This document shows positions 25,590 through 34,178 of a DNA stretch of 64,000 nt, in pieces. Made by a program: the position numbers and the translations under genes. Origin of the DNA: an uncultured Psychroserpens sp. (GTDB lineage: Bacteria > Bacteroidota > Bacteroidia > Flavobacteriales > Flavobacteriaceae); the NCBI RefSeq assembly GCF_947501425.1, contig NZ_CANMVN010000004.1:1-64000 (forward strand), in the 5' to 3' direction. Positions within the stretch are counted from its first letter, which is position 1, and the number at the start of each line of letters is the position of its first letter. A model generated the notes under the pieces. The model did not search any database, was not told where the DNA came from, and saw only the letters and a program-made list of their open reading frames with translations.

Positions 25590-28506
25590 ATCGTACCAGT
25601 GCAAAATGACCTCGGTAAGTTTTACCATTACTTGGCCTGTTCACCACAAACCAATAATCTGATGCTGGCATATTTTGTCCTTTATAGGTTCCATCCCAAC
25701 CTGCTGAGACAGGATCTAGTTCTTTTATCAATTTTCCGAAGCGATCAAAGATCAAAATTTGAAGATCCGGTTCTATTTCAGAGAAGATAATCTGCCAATA
25801 TGCATTATAGGTATCACCATTTGGTGTAAAGAATTTTGGATAGTATAATAGGTAAACATCTTCGGTAACGATTCCGCAGTCATTTCTATCTCTCACATAT
25901 ACTGTATAATCGCCAGGACTCAATCCGTCAAATACGTTACTGTCCTGATACACAATTCCGTCTATAGAATACTCATAATCGCCAAGTCCCTCAACAAATA
26001 CAGTAATCATATTATTATTTTGAGACCAATCATCAATTTCTATGCTTGTAATTTCGGCTGCATTAGATTCAATAACCGTAAACGTTTTGGTTTTAGAACA
26101 TCTCAATACAGGATCTGTTGGATATTCCTGTGAAATGTCAACAGTATAAGTTCCTGCCTGATCGACATCTATACTGCTGGTGGTTTCACCCGTTGACCAA
26201 TCGTAATAATACAGTCCAGCATCTGCGACTAATTCAATGGTTTCTCCTGTACAGAGGTAAAAGGTTTCATCTGTTTCAATATCAGGAGTTCCTAATACAT
26301 TAACTTCAAATGATGTTGTATTAAAACAATTCGTATTGGTTGTGTTTTCTATTCTGGCAAATATAGTTTGCGGATTACTGGTGTTTTCATAATTAGTTGG
26401 TAGCGCATTCTGATTGAGATTCGCATCCTCTTCTGAAATGTGATACGTAATTTCAAAAGTCCCTGTTTGTCCGTTTGAAATCTGATCGTCTTGTGAGGAC
26501 AAATTAAAAAACTCAAAGCCATCATTACTATCGTCATCACAGGTATTCATATCTTGAGGTTGAAACGCAAGAAGCTGTTCATCTACGGTTATTGTAATGG
26601 CATTAGTATCAAAACAATCTGGATTGGTATTGGATTCTATTCTTACAAAAATGGTTTGTGGGTTAGTAACGGTCTCATAATTTATAGGAAGCTGATTTGC
26701 AGCATTATCTGCATCATTCTGTGTAAGGTAATAGGTTACGGTTACTGCTGTATCATCCTGATTTCCAATTACAGTGCTGTCAAACATCGTGAGGTTGACT
26801 TCTTCTAAACCATCATTTACTTCATCATCACAAAGAATTAAATCATCAACAGCATTAGCAATAGGTTGTAAATTGACAATCAAATTAAAACTTGTTATGT
26901 CGTAACAGGCTGTATTTTGGCTATTATGAATTCTAACAAACACCTCTTGACTGTTACTGATATTGCTGTAAGATAATGGTAATACATTTTCGTTGTTATT
27001 AGCATCTTCAGCAGTTTCAAAGAATAATACATCAAAAAGCGTTGCCGATTGCATACCAAGTACTTCATCTACTTTTGTAGACAGATCAAAAATTTCTGTC
27101 TCATCGTTTGATACGTCGTCGCAAAGAATATAATCAGAAGGCTGATTGGCTAAAGGCACTTCATAAACTGTTACCTCACGTGATAAAGTTGCCGTATTCT
27201 CTAAGGTAGTCACAGTTACATTTACTGTGTATGTTCCAGTTGAGGCATAGATATGTGTAGGACTTTCATCGGTTGATGTAGTCATATCTCCAAAATCCCA
27301 ATCAATAGACACGATAGCTTCACTTGAGTTTACCGAGAACTGTGTTTCATCTCCAAAACAGGTATCATTGATTTGTATACCTACATTAAAAAACGATTGA
27401 ATGAATGGCGGAAGTCCGAGACGACATTGCCTTCCCATCAAATCCACTCCATTATCAGTGTACATTGTTGTGGCGCCAAGCGTATTAGGATTTTCTATAA
27501 CATCTAAGAAGTTTGTTGCATAATTAGCCACGTAGATCTTTTCATCAATAGCCAATTGCAAACTACCAAGAACACCGTTGCCTTGAAAAAGTACAAAATC
27601 TGAATTTATAATATCCGTTTGATTTCCTAAGGAAATATCAAATTGATGAATACGTGACGGTCCAGAACCAATATCACTAACATAAAGCACATTGCTATCA
27701 GAGGAAAACTCAATACCATAAGGCCCTTCACTGGTATTATAGAACACACCCGAAATTGTAATAGGATTACTTATCACACCAGTGTTGGCATCAAAATCAA
27801 AAAGCTCTACAAAATTTGGCGAGAAGGATTTGGCTAAAGCCAGTTTCTCTCCACTAGGTGAAAATTTCAAATTACCAATAGTTGATTGATTAGATCCTGA
27901 ATGTGGAGAACCTGAAGTTGACACAACAGGTGTGGCATTTACTCCAGCTGCTGTAATTTCATAAGCAAGAAAATCAGCATTATTAAATTCGTGTGTTACT
28001 ACCCAGAAATCAGTGCCATTAGCATGTGCTACTGCAGATATTTTTTCAGTTGTTGGTGTGGTTAACAAAATATTCTTGTTTGTTGTAATATCACCATTAC
28101 CCGAGTTTAATGCCAGATCTAATTCTGAATAGCGCAATCCATTCGGACCAGCTTGCTCATCTACAGTAAAAATATAGTATATATCTATGTTTCCTGGTTT
28201 AGGAACTACAATAGCAGATTGTGTACTGGAAGGATCTCCTAATAATCCTGTGCCATTTGGCATGATATTGTGATTTTTATCCCAAACGGTTATTCCATCT
28301 GTGTAAAATAATAGCTGACCAGCACTATTTGAAATTGTTGCGCAACCTTCTGTAGTATTTAATTCACCATCCAGCATGGTTACTGGTGATCCACTATTGA
28401 AAGTAACTCCAGCATTAAATCCGAAATACCAATTTGCAGCTTCGTTTTGAGAGAATAATATGCTAGAAACCAGCATAAAAGATAAAAGTAGTATTGTGTT
28501 TCTCAT
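25588..28506 (-). CDS. T9SS type B secreted protein with PKD domain
   Basis: A 972-residue exported protein. A signal peptide (MRNTILLLSFMLVSSILFSQ) precedes a beta-propeller-like N-terminal region (WYFGFNAGVTFNSG, VVPKPGNIDIYYIFTVDE; about 22-390). A PKD domain follows (VNSSEAIVSIDWDFGDMTTS ... GTYTVNVTVT; about 395-450), then three copies of a roughly 90-residue module (ILCDDVSND..., ILCDDEVND..., NTCDDDSND...). A second Ig-like part (YYYDWSTGETTS) and a C-terminal type B sorting (gliding-motility-associated) domain with FFTPNGDTYNAYWQI, LIFDRFGKLI, GWDGTYKGQNMPASDYWFVV end it. It is a paralogue of the protein at 50961. The ligand is unknown. Confidence 0.9.
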   Translation of the reverse strand: MRNTILLLSFMLVSSILFSQNEAANWYFGFNAGVTFNSGSPVTMLDGELNTTEGCATISNSAGQLLFYTDGITVWDKNHNIMPNGTGLLGDPSSTQSAIVVPKPGNIDIYYIFTVDEQAGPNGLRYSELDLALNSGNGDITTNKNILLTTPTTEKISAVAHANGTDFWVVTHEFNNADFLAYEITAAGVNATPVVSTSGSPHSGSNQSTIGNLKFSPSGEKLALAKSFSPNFVELFDFDANTGVISNPITISGVFYNTSEGPYGIEFSSDSNVLYVSDIGSGPSRIHQFDISLGNQTDIINSDFVLFQGNGVLGSLQLAIDEKIYVANYATNFLDVIENPNTLGATTMYTDNGVDLMGRQCRLGLPPFIQSFFNVGIQINDTCFGDETQFSVNSSEAIVSIDWDFGDMTTSTDESPTHIYASTGTYTVNVTVTTLENTATLSREVTVYEVPLANQPSDYILCDDVSNDETEIFDLSTKVDEVLGMQSATLFDVLFFETAEDANNNENVLPLSYSNISNSQEVFVRIHNSQNTACYDITSFNLIVNLQPIANAVDDLILCDDEVNDGLEEVNLTMFDSTVIGNQDDTAVTVTYYLTQNDADNAANQLPINYETVTNPQTIFVRIESNTNPDCFDTNAITITVDEQLLAFQPQDMNTCDDDSNDGFEFFNLSSQDDQISNGQTGTFEITYHISEEDANLNQNALPTNYENTSNPQTIFARIENTTNTNCFNTTSFEVNVLGTPDIETDETFYLCTGETIELVADAGLYYYDWSTGETTSSIDVDQAGTYTVDISQEYPTDPVLRCSKTKTFTVIESNAAEITSIEIDDWSQNNNMITVFVEGLGDYEYSIDGIVYQDSNVFDGLSPGDYTVYVRDRNDCGIVTEDVYLLYYPKFFTPNGDTYNAYWQIIFSEIEPDLQILIFDRFGKLIKELDPVSAGWDGTYKGQNMPASDYWFVVNRPSNGKTYRGHFALVR
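26285..27145 (-). repeat. Three tandem modules of about 90 residues in the T9SS type B protein
   Basis: Each module has the pattern CDD...FDL, then a Thr/Val strand with a FETxxDAxxxxNxLP stretch, a NPQTIFVRIE core and a C(F/Y)DTxSFxxxV end. The boundaries are approximate. The same module recurs in the four T9SS genes at 50961-64000. Confidence 0.8.
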
Positions 28507-28729
28507 AGTTAGGTTGGTGATAAAAAATCAAGCGAATATTAAATATATATATAAAATTTCTTACATTTTTATTTTTCGTTTAAACAACTATAAAAGCGGA
28601 TAAAGTGCATATAAAAAATAACTCTGAATAATAAATCACTAAACCTTCTTGTTAATATTAAGTCAAATTTACGTCTACCACAATAGTGGTATGCAATTTG
28701 TTTAGTATTTTTATGCATTATTACAGTAC

Positions 28730-29494
28730 ATGAAACACTTACTGACTATATTCCTATTTATTGCCACATCTGTTGGTTTTTCGCAAGAAGCAACTAGTGT
28801 TAAAGGTACTGTTATTGACCTTAGCACAGATAAACCTATAGATCGTGTGAATATTGTCAATTTAAATCAGGTCATTGGTACTTCAACTGATGACGAAGGA
28901 AACTTTGAAATCCAAGCTCAAGTTAATGATACTTTACATCTATCCTATTTGGGTTATAAATCTATAAAGGTTAGAGTTACTAATGATTGGCTAAAATTTG
29001 GTGAGACTAAAATAGGAATGACAGAACTAGCTTTAGCACTTGATGAAGTTGTAGTGAATCAACTCAAACTCACTGGTTATTTAGATATTGATGTAAAGCA
29101 AGTCCCAATCAAATCTAACTACAGGTATAGCATTTCTGGATTACCAAACAAAGGCTATGAAGCAGGAGATCGAAGACCAAATGCTGTTAGTAAAGTATTA
29201 GGTGCCATTTTTAATCCTGCAGACTTTTTACACAAAATCTTCGGAAAGAAACCCAATGAGTTGAGAAAGCTCAAAAAAATGAAAAAAGACGATGAAATTA
29301 GAAACCTACTCGCTTCTCGTTTTGACAGAGAAATGCTTATGGTTTTACTACAAGTTGATCGTTATGACCTTGACGAAATTGTCAATCAATGTAATTACTC
29401 TAGAGACTTTATAACTTCTGCAAATGATCTTCAGATTTTAGACGCCATAAGTGAGTGTTATGAAGAATATAAGGTCTTAAACCGAAATAAATAA
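28730..29494 (+). CDS. Carboxypeptidase-regulatory-like domain protein
   Basis: A 254-residue exported protein. After a signal peptide (MKHLLTIFLFIATSVGFSQ) comes a CarboxypepD_reg-like beta-sandwich (about 22-105; VKGTVIDLSTDKPIDRVNIVN, GNFEIQAQVNDTLHLSYLGYKS), as found at the start of TonB receptors and many periplasmic proteins. The rest is Lys/Glu/Asp-rich and helical (about 140-254), and I do not recognise it. No barrel or plug domain follows, so it is not a TonB-dependent receptor. It is monocistronic. The function is unknown. Confidence 0.85.
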   Translation: MKHLLTIFLFIATSVGFSQEATSVKGTVIDLSTDKPIDRVNIVNLNQVIGTSTDDEGNFEIQAQVNDTLHLSYLGYKSIKVRVTNDWLKFGETKIGMTELALALDEVVVNQLKLTGYLDIDVKQVPIKSNYRYSISGLPNKGYEAGDRRPNAVSKVLGAIFNPADFLHKIFGKKPNELRKLKKMKKDDEIRNLLASRFDREMLMVLLQVDRYDLDEIVNQCNYSRDFITSANDLQILDAISECYEEYKVLNRNK

Positions 29495-29629
29495 GTTGCT
29501 CAGACAGACAGATTTTAATCGATACGCATCTAACAGGTCTTTCCAGTTTCTTGTAAAATAGAATAATACCTAGAATAATATTCTAATAAACAACTAAAAC
29601 ACCCGTTAATCACTAACCTAAACTTCTAT

Positions 29630-30004
29630 TTATACATTAGAATGTAATGCTACTCTATTACCTTCTGTATCTATAAACACTGCCATGCATCCATGTTCGG
29701 GTGAAATTTGAGTTTTGGGTTGGTATATCTTTCCGCCTGCTGCCTCTACCCGACTTATTTCATTAGCCACATCATCACATTGGAAATATACCAGTGTACC
29801 TTCCTGACTTGGAATATACGACTCCTGTTTGATAAGCGTACCAGCTGCACCAGTCTTATGCTCTGAGAATGGAAACCATCCCATTAAAACACCACCAAAA
29901 TCATGAATCTCAATCTTAATGTCAAAAACAGACTCATAAAACGCTTTAGCTCTATTCATATCATTTACTGGAATCTCAAACCATGCTACCATATTATGCT
30001 TCAT
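29630..30004 (-). CDS. VOC-superfamily (glyoxalase-like) protein
   Basis: A 124-residue protein of one vicinal-oxygen-chelate unit pair: AWFEIPVNDMNRAKAFYESVFDIKI at the N terminus and GKIYQPKTQISPEHGCMAVFIDTEGNRVALHS at the C terminus. The start MKHNMVAWFEIPVNDM is typical of the small Bacteroidota glyoxalase/bleomycin-resistance-like proteins. The metal ligands cannot be assigned with certainty, and the substrate is unknown. It starts six bases after the SRPBCC gene, so they form an operon with trmH upstream. Confidence 0.88.
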   Translation of the reverse strand: MKHNMVAWFEIPVNDMNRAKAFYESVFDIKIEIHDFGGVLMGWFPFSEHKTGAAGTLIKQESYIPSQEGTLVYFQCDDVANEISRVEAAGGKIYQPKTQISPEHGCMAVFIDTEGNRVALHSNV

Positions 30005-30010
30005 AATTAT

Positions 30011-30535
30011 CTAGTTTTCTAAAATATCTTTTAAACTTGCCAAACCTTCCTCAAAGTCTTTACCTACGTGTTTATCAACATTATACAACATCATGAAGAT
30101 ATTTGCAGGCACTTTATTAGTTCCAGAAAATCCCCATGTCACTTTCGTTTTTCCTTCTCTTGCATCCTCAACTTTGGTTACCGCATCAGATTCAGATTTC
30201 CATGGTTTAAAAAAGCGAAGCCTTGCTTCTACTCTATCATTTTCGACGATATTCATAATCTCCTGTTCACCAGTTCCAACTTCCTTGTTGCCTTCCCATT
30301 TAGAAATAAAACCTACTTCTCCATCAGTACCAATAAATTCCTGAGTCATATTTGGATCTTTCTTTTTCCAGGGTGACCAATGATCTTGATTTTTAATATG
30401 TTTTAGGTAATTGAAAACCTCAGGTACAGGTTTGTTGATAATAATACTGCGATAGACTTCGTATTTTTTTGGAGCAATTAATGCCAGCAGTACAAAGAGC
30501 AAGACTATTGCTCCAATAATGTACAGGAAAATCAT
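30011..30535 (-). CDS. SRPBCC-family (START/polyketide cyclase-like) protein
   Basis: A 174-residue protein with one N-terminal transmembrane segment (IFLYIIGAIVLLFVLLALIAPKK) and then a START/SRPBCC fold (YEVYRSIIINKPVPEVFNYLKHIKNQDHWSPWKKKDPNM to the end), a cavity domain that holds hydrophobic ligands. It resembles the PYR/SRPBCC proteins found beside VOC proteins in Bacteroidota. The ligand is unknown. It is 41 bases after trmH and six before the VOC gene in the same direction. Confidence 0.87.
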   Translation of the reverse strand: MIFLYIIGAIVLLFVLLALIAPKKYEVYRSIIINKPVPEVFNYLKHIKNQDHWSPWKKKDPNMTQEFIGTDGEVGFISKWEGNKEVGTGEQEIMNIVENDRVEARLRFFKPWKSESDAVTKVEDAREGKTKVTWGFSGTNKVPANIFMMLYNVDKHVGKDFEEGLASLKDILEN

Positions 30536-30576
30536 GATGTATCGTTTTTGGTTGTTAGTCTAAATTTACGAAATTA

Positions 30577-31230
30577 TTAAGCTTGATAAAAACGATCAAT
30601 AATCTCCTTATGACTTTTGATCGTTTTCTTACACCAATCTAAACGTTTTTCCAGTTGCTCGTCTTCGGTTAAGTGCCAATTGACATCAGATTGTTTTAGC
30701 TTTGTTGTGACATGTTGTAAGATAATTGCTGCAGACACTGAAATATTTAAACTTTCAGTAAAACCAACCATTGGTATTTTTAAGAAACAATCAGCCTGAT
30801 CAATCACTTCCTGAGATAAACCACTCATTTCTCTTCCGAAGAAAAAACAGGATTTATTGGTCACATCAAATGTTTCGAGCAGACTATCATTCTCATGAGG
30901 TGTAGTAGCGACAATCTGGTATCCTTTTCGTTTTAGGTCTTTGATGGCATCTTTTACAGAATGATAGCGATGGAGATCTACCCATTTTTGAGAGCCCATA
31001 GCTATTTCTCTATCTATTTTTTTTGTATTCTGTTCTTCTATAATATTGACTTCCTGAATTCCAAATACATCGCAACTTCTTATTACTGCACTGGTATTAT
31101 GCAATTGGTAGACATCTTCAGTTGCCACTGTAAAGTGTTTGGTTCGTTGCGCCACAATACGCTCAAACTTTTCTTTGCGTTGGGTTGTGAGATAACTTTC
31201 AAGATGTTCTAAAAGTTTGATGTCAATCAT
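30577..31230 (-). CDS. trmH: SpoU-type tRNA/rRNA 2'-O-methyltransferase (TrmH-like)
   Basis: A 217-residue SPOUT-fold methyltransferase that transfers a methyl group from S-adenosylmethionine to a ribose 2'-OH, in the TrmH case at guanosine 18 of tRNA. The three SpoU motifs are seen: NTSAVIRSCDVFGI (motif 1), FFFGREMSGLS (motif 2) and IPMVGFTESLNISVSAAI (motif 3). An N-terminal extension (about 1-45) and a basic C-terminal helix flank the knot, as in TrmH. The exact target is inferred from similarity. The gene is divergent from the TPR protein across 38 bases. Confidence 0.88.
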   Translation of the reverse strand: MIDIKLLEHLESYLTTQRKEKFERIVAQRTKHFTVATEDVYQLHNTSAVIRSCDVFGIQEVNIIEEQNTKKIDREIAMGSQKWVDLHRYHSVKDAIKDLKRKGYQIVATTPHENDSLLETFDVTNKSCFFFGREMSGLSQEVIDQADCFLKIPMVGFTESLNISVSAAIILQHVTTKLKQSDVNWHLTEDEQLEKRLDWCKKTIKSHKEIIDRFYQA

Positions 31231-31268
31231 TAAAAAGATTTATATTAGTTGAAAAATATAAAAACTCT

Positions 31269-32486
31269 ATGGTATTAAAAAAACTATCACTCTTTTTTTC
31301 GCTTGTCATTATTTGTAATACAAATGCCATAAGTCAGGAAAATATAAAAACAGTACTGCAAGATACTGTTAGTTACAATGAAGAAAACACGCAGAAGATA
31401 ATTGAATTTGCCAATCAAATTTCGCAAGCTATACATTCTTATGATGATAATGCTTTTATTGCTAAACTAAATAAAGATCGATTTTTTGACCGAATCTTAA
31501 ATCAGGATAAGCGTATTGATCCCAATGATGATTTTGTAAAAGGATTTATGATGGGAATGGAAGAAGCACTAAATTCTTTTCCTAATGAAATTATTACAGA
31601 TGTAAGAAATGGCTCCTATTATGATTTTATAAGTTATAGGTATGATACAGATGATCAAACTTATTATGCACTATTTAGATTGTATTCTGCGGAAGCAGGA
31701 ATGAATTACCACGATTATAGAATTTATAAAAAGGATGGTGAGATTCAGTTTTCTGACATGTATATTTATTTATCTGGAGAACACTTTACCGAAACTTTGG
31801 GAAGAATGTTAGCCTTCTCTCTACCTCAGGATAAAATTTTTGGAGTTATCAAAACATCTCGAGATGCAGAAGTGGAAGATATATACAAAGCGTTTTTGTA
31901 TAACTCTAATGGAGAATTTCAGAAGTCATACGATATTATAGATGGATTAAAATCTGATCTTGGGAAAGAAAAATTTCTACTCATATTCAAATCACTCGTT
32001 GCTACAAATATTGGAGAGAAAGAATATTTAAAATCACTTGAAGACATTATCAATACCTTTCCTGACGACCCGACAATTTATCTCAATAAAATTGATTACC
32101 ATGTTTATAAAGAAGAATATTATGAAGCCATTCAAACCATTAATCAATTACAAAATGAAACGGAGGACGATTTTCTAAATTACCTCAAAGCCTGTATTGC
32201 TTTTGAAGACCAGAATTATGATATGGCATTAAACTTTTTTGAATACACTAAAGATAATTATCCAGATTTTTTTGAAGGGCAAGCGGGTTATCTCAACACA
32301 TTAGTAATGATGAAGAACTATGCTGACGCTGTGAAATATCTTGATGTTCTTGTGGAAGAAGGTTATGAAAAATCAGTAATAGTAGAGTATGTTGAAGAAG
32401 ATGATGAATTTGGTGAGAACATATTAGAAGACTTGGTAAAATCTAAAGACTTTAAAATCTGGAAACGTAAAAAAACAAAGAACTAA
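31269..32486 (+). CDS. Exported TPR-like protein of unknown function
   Basis: A 405-residue protein with a signal peptide (MVLKKLSLFFSLVIICNTNAISQ). A middle block (about 70-195; TYYALFRLYSAEAGMNYHDYRIYKKDG) is followed by several helical repeats (about 200-395) with TPR-like spacing, for example FLNYLKACIAFEDQNYDMALNFFEYTKDNYPDFFEG. I do not recognise the first half. TPRs suggest protein-protein contact in the periplasm. Its stop directly abuts the ATG of the sirtuin gene (32486/32487), so the two are probably translated from one mRNA. Confidence 0.8.
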   Translation: MVLKKLSLFFSLVIICNTNAISQENIKTVLQDTVSYNEENTQKIIEFANQISQAIHSYDDNAFIAKLNKDRFFDRILNQDKRIDPNDDFVKGFMMGMEEALNSFPNEIITDVRNGSYYDFISYRYDTDDQTYYALFRLYSAEAGMNYHDYRIYKKDGEIQFSDMYIYLSGEHFTETLGRMLAFSLPQDKIFGVIKTSRDAEVEDIYKAFLYNSNGEFQKSYDIIDGLKSDLGKEKFLLIFKSLVATNIGEKEYLKSLEDIINTFPDDPTIYLNKIDYHVYKEEYYEAIQTINQLQNETEDDFLNYLKACIAFEDQNYDMALNFFEYTKDNYPDFFEGQAGYLNTLVMMKNYADAVKYLDVLVEEGYEKSVIVEYVEEDDEFGENILEDLVKSKDFKIWKRKKTKN

Positions 32487-33161
32487 ATGAAACACCTTGT
32501 TGTATTAACTGGAGCTGGTATGAGCGCTGAAAGTGGCATTAAAACATTTAGGGATGCTGGTGGTTTATGGGAAGGACACGATGTAATGGAAGTTGCTTCA
32601 CCTCATGGATTTGCCAAAAACCCAGAATTAGTTCTTGATTTTTATAATCAAAGAAGACGACAACTATTAACTGTAGAACCCAACAGTGCGCATAAAGCTC
32701 TGGCTCAGCTGGAGAATGCGTATAAAGTTTCTATTATTACTCAAAATATAGATGATCTCCATGAACGTGCTGGCAGTAATAACATTGTCCATTTACATGG
32801 TGAATTATTAAAAGTACGTAGCACTAAAAACCATCACGATGTAAAATCCTGGACTACTGATCTTAATCTGGGAGACACCTGTGATCTTGGTCATCAATTA
32901 AGGCCTCACATTGTTTGGTTTGGAGAAGATGTTCCTATGATGGAAACCGCTATTGATATTTGTCAAACTGCAGACCTCTTATTGATTATTGGAACATCTA
33001 TGCAAGTCTATCCTGCTGCTGGACTCATGAATTGTGTTCCATACAACACGCCAAGTTTTTTTATTGACCCTAATCCAGCCGTAGAAAGTAAGACCAACCT
33101 TACTGTTATTAGTGAAACTGCTACTAAAGGTTTAAAAACTTTTTTAGAATTAATAGGGTAA
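32487..33161 (+). CDS. cobB: NAD-dependent protein deacylase, sirtuin family
   Basis: A 224-residue sirtuin that removes acetyl or succinyl groups from protein lysines, using NAD and releasing nicotinamide. Seen are VLTGAGMSAESGIKTFRDAGGLWEG (NAD site), TQNIDDLHERAGSNNIVHLHGEL with catalytic His, RPHIVWFGED, and IIGTSMQVYPAAGLM. The usual four zinc cysteines are missing: the first pair is replaced by RSTKNHHDV and only one Cys remains in DTCDLGHQ. It resembles bacterial class III sirtuins. It abuts the upstream TPR gene without a gap. The substrate is unknown. Confidence 0.93.
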   Translation: MKHLVVLTGAGMSAESGIKTFRDAGGLWEGHDVMEVASPHGFAKNPELVLDFYNQRRRQLLTVEPNSAHKALAQLENAYKVSIITQNIDDLHERAGSNNIVHLHGELLKVRSTKNHHDVKSWTTDLNLGDTCDLGHQLRPHIVWFGEDVPMMETAIDICQTADLLLIIGTSMQVYPAAGLMNCVPYNTPSFFIDPNPAVESKTNLTVISETATKGLKTFLELIG

Positions 33162-33196
33162 CAAACACCACAAGTAATACAAATAATAAAGACAGC

Positions 33197-33397
33197 TTAA
33201 TCATTTTCTGATAGTTTAAAAAATTCATTTACTGATTTACCAAATACCTCAGATAATTTAAGCGCCAAAACAGTTGAAGGCACATATCTATTGGCTTCAA
33301 TTGAATTAATAGTTTGACGAGATACTCCAATTTTTTTGGCCAGGTCATCTTGAGTTAAACTTAAAATGGCACGTTCTACTTTGATTGTGTTCTCCAT
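33197..33397 (-). CDS. XRE-type helix-turn-helix regulator (YozG-like)
   Basis: A 66-residue DNA-binding protein consisting of a single Cro/CI-type HTH (SLTQDDLAKKIGVSRQTINSIEANRYVPSTVLALKLSEVFG), with no effector domain. It begins with MENTIKVERAIL. The start overlaps the stop of the preceding membrane protein gene by one base (TAATG). Small HTH proteins paired with a membrane protein of this type often control their own operon. That use is inferred. Confidence 0.88.
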   Translation of the reverse strand: MENTIKVERAILSLTQDDLAKKIGVSRQTINSIEANRYVPSTVLALKLSEVFGKSVNEFFKLSEND

Positions 33398-33846
33398 TAT
33401 CTGTAACGCTTTAAATTGTGGTAAAACAGAAGCTGGATCATAAGCATGAATAGTAGAACCTGAAAATCACCTAAATCTTTAAGCACTTCTCCTCCTGAAT
33501 TCACAACATTAGACACACCAAACTCTACATAAGGCATAACAAGGGCATAAATAACTCCAATAACAAAAGCAATAGCATAAGATTGTGCTCGTAATGTTAT
33601 TGTCATTTCATCTTCAACCTTATCTTTTGATAAAGACATAATAAGTAAACCAATCAACATCGTTTTTTGCAGTAAGTGTTTTAACCATTCTGTATCGCCC
33701 TCGATAACAAAAGCTCTGATAAACATAGTAACTATAGATAGTAAAACTACAACCACTCCTATGGACATAAAACGATAAGGCAATCTAAAATTGATCATCT
33801 TTTGAAATCGGCTGCGTTCACAATTAATAATATTTTCAGCATTCAT
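33397..33846 (-). CDS. Small membrane protein coupled to the HTH regulator
   Basis: A 149-residue protein with four predicted transmembrane helices (about residues 22-45, 55-75, 90-115 and 125-148), no signal peptide and a charged N terminus (MNAENIINCERSRFQKM). I do not recognise a named family beyond a membrane partner of YozG-like regulators. I use the ATG at 33846; a TTG at 33855 would add three residues. The stop and the next ATG overlap by one base, so the two are translationally coupled. Confidence 0.75.
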   Translation of the reverse strand: MNAENIINCERSRFQKMINFRLPYRFMSIGVVVVLLSIVTMFIRAFVIEGDTEWLKHLLQKTMLIGLLIMSLSKDKVEDEMTITLRAQSYAIAFVIGVIYALVMPYVEFGVSNVVNSGGEVLKDLGDFQVLLFMLMIQLLFYHNLKRYR

Positions 33847-34178
33847 AATTGACAAGTATATTTTATATTAAGTAAAAATATTTTTACTATATGACAAATA
33901 TACTTTACATTTTTGAAATAACCAAATCTTAATTAAAAATGTAAAACAAGAATCTTAGTATTGTATAAATTATTTGATGAGACCTTTGTAAATAATAAAA
34001 TCCTGTCTGAATATACAGACAGGATTCTACCCCTAACTAAACTAAATTTTAAATCTTAATGCGTCCGCTTAACTACTACATTAAGATTACCTACTTATGA
34101 TTAAGAAACTTTAAAAAGTTCCTATCTGATTTATATACGATTGATTTTATTGTTTTGGATGACGGCTTTGAAAAAAAA
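33847..34178. other. Gene-free stretch with a hairpin unit
   Basis: I see no coding region here. It holds the hairpin at 33999-34026 and, 54-74 bases farther on, TTAAGA-containing blocks that loosely resemble the units at 36598-37111. The part at 33847-33990 shows no other structure. Confidence 0.5.
33999..34026 (-). terminator. Terminator of the mazG transcript
   Basis: An eleven-base-pair perfect stem AATCCTGTCTG/CAGACAGGATT (33999-34009 with 34016-34026) with a six-base loop. On the minus strand it is followed by a short T-rich run (TTTTATTATTT). It lies 152 bases after the mazG stop. Confidence 0.6.

Noticed and set aside
25231-25662. A 143-codon frame across the helicase tail
   Set aside because: Low-complexity Asp/Val/Ile sequence that arises from the repetitive Arg/Ser codons in another phase; it also runs through the terminator.
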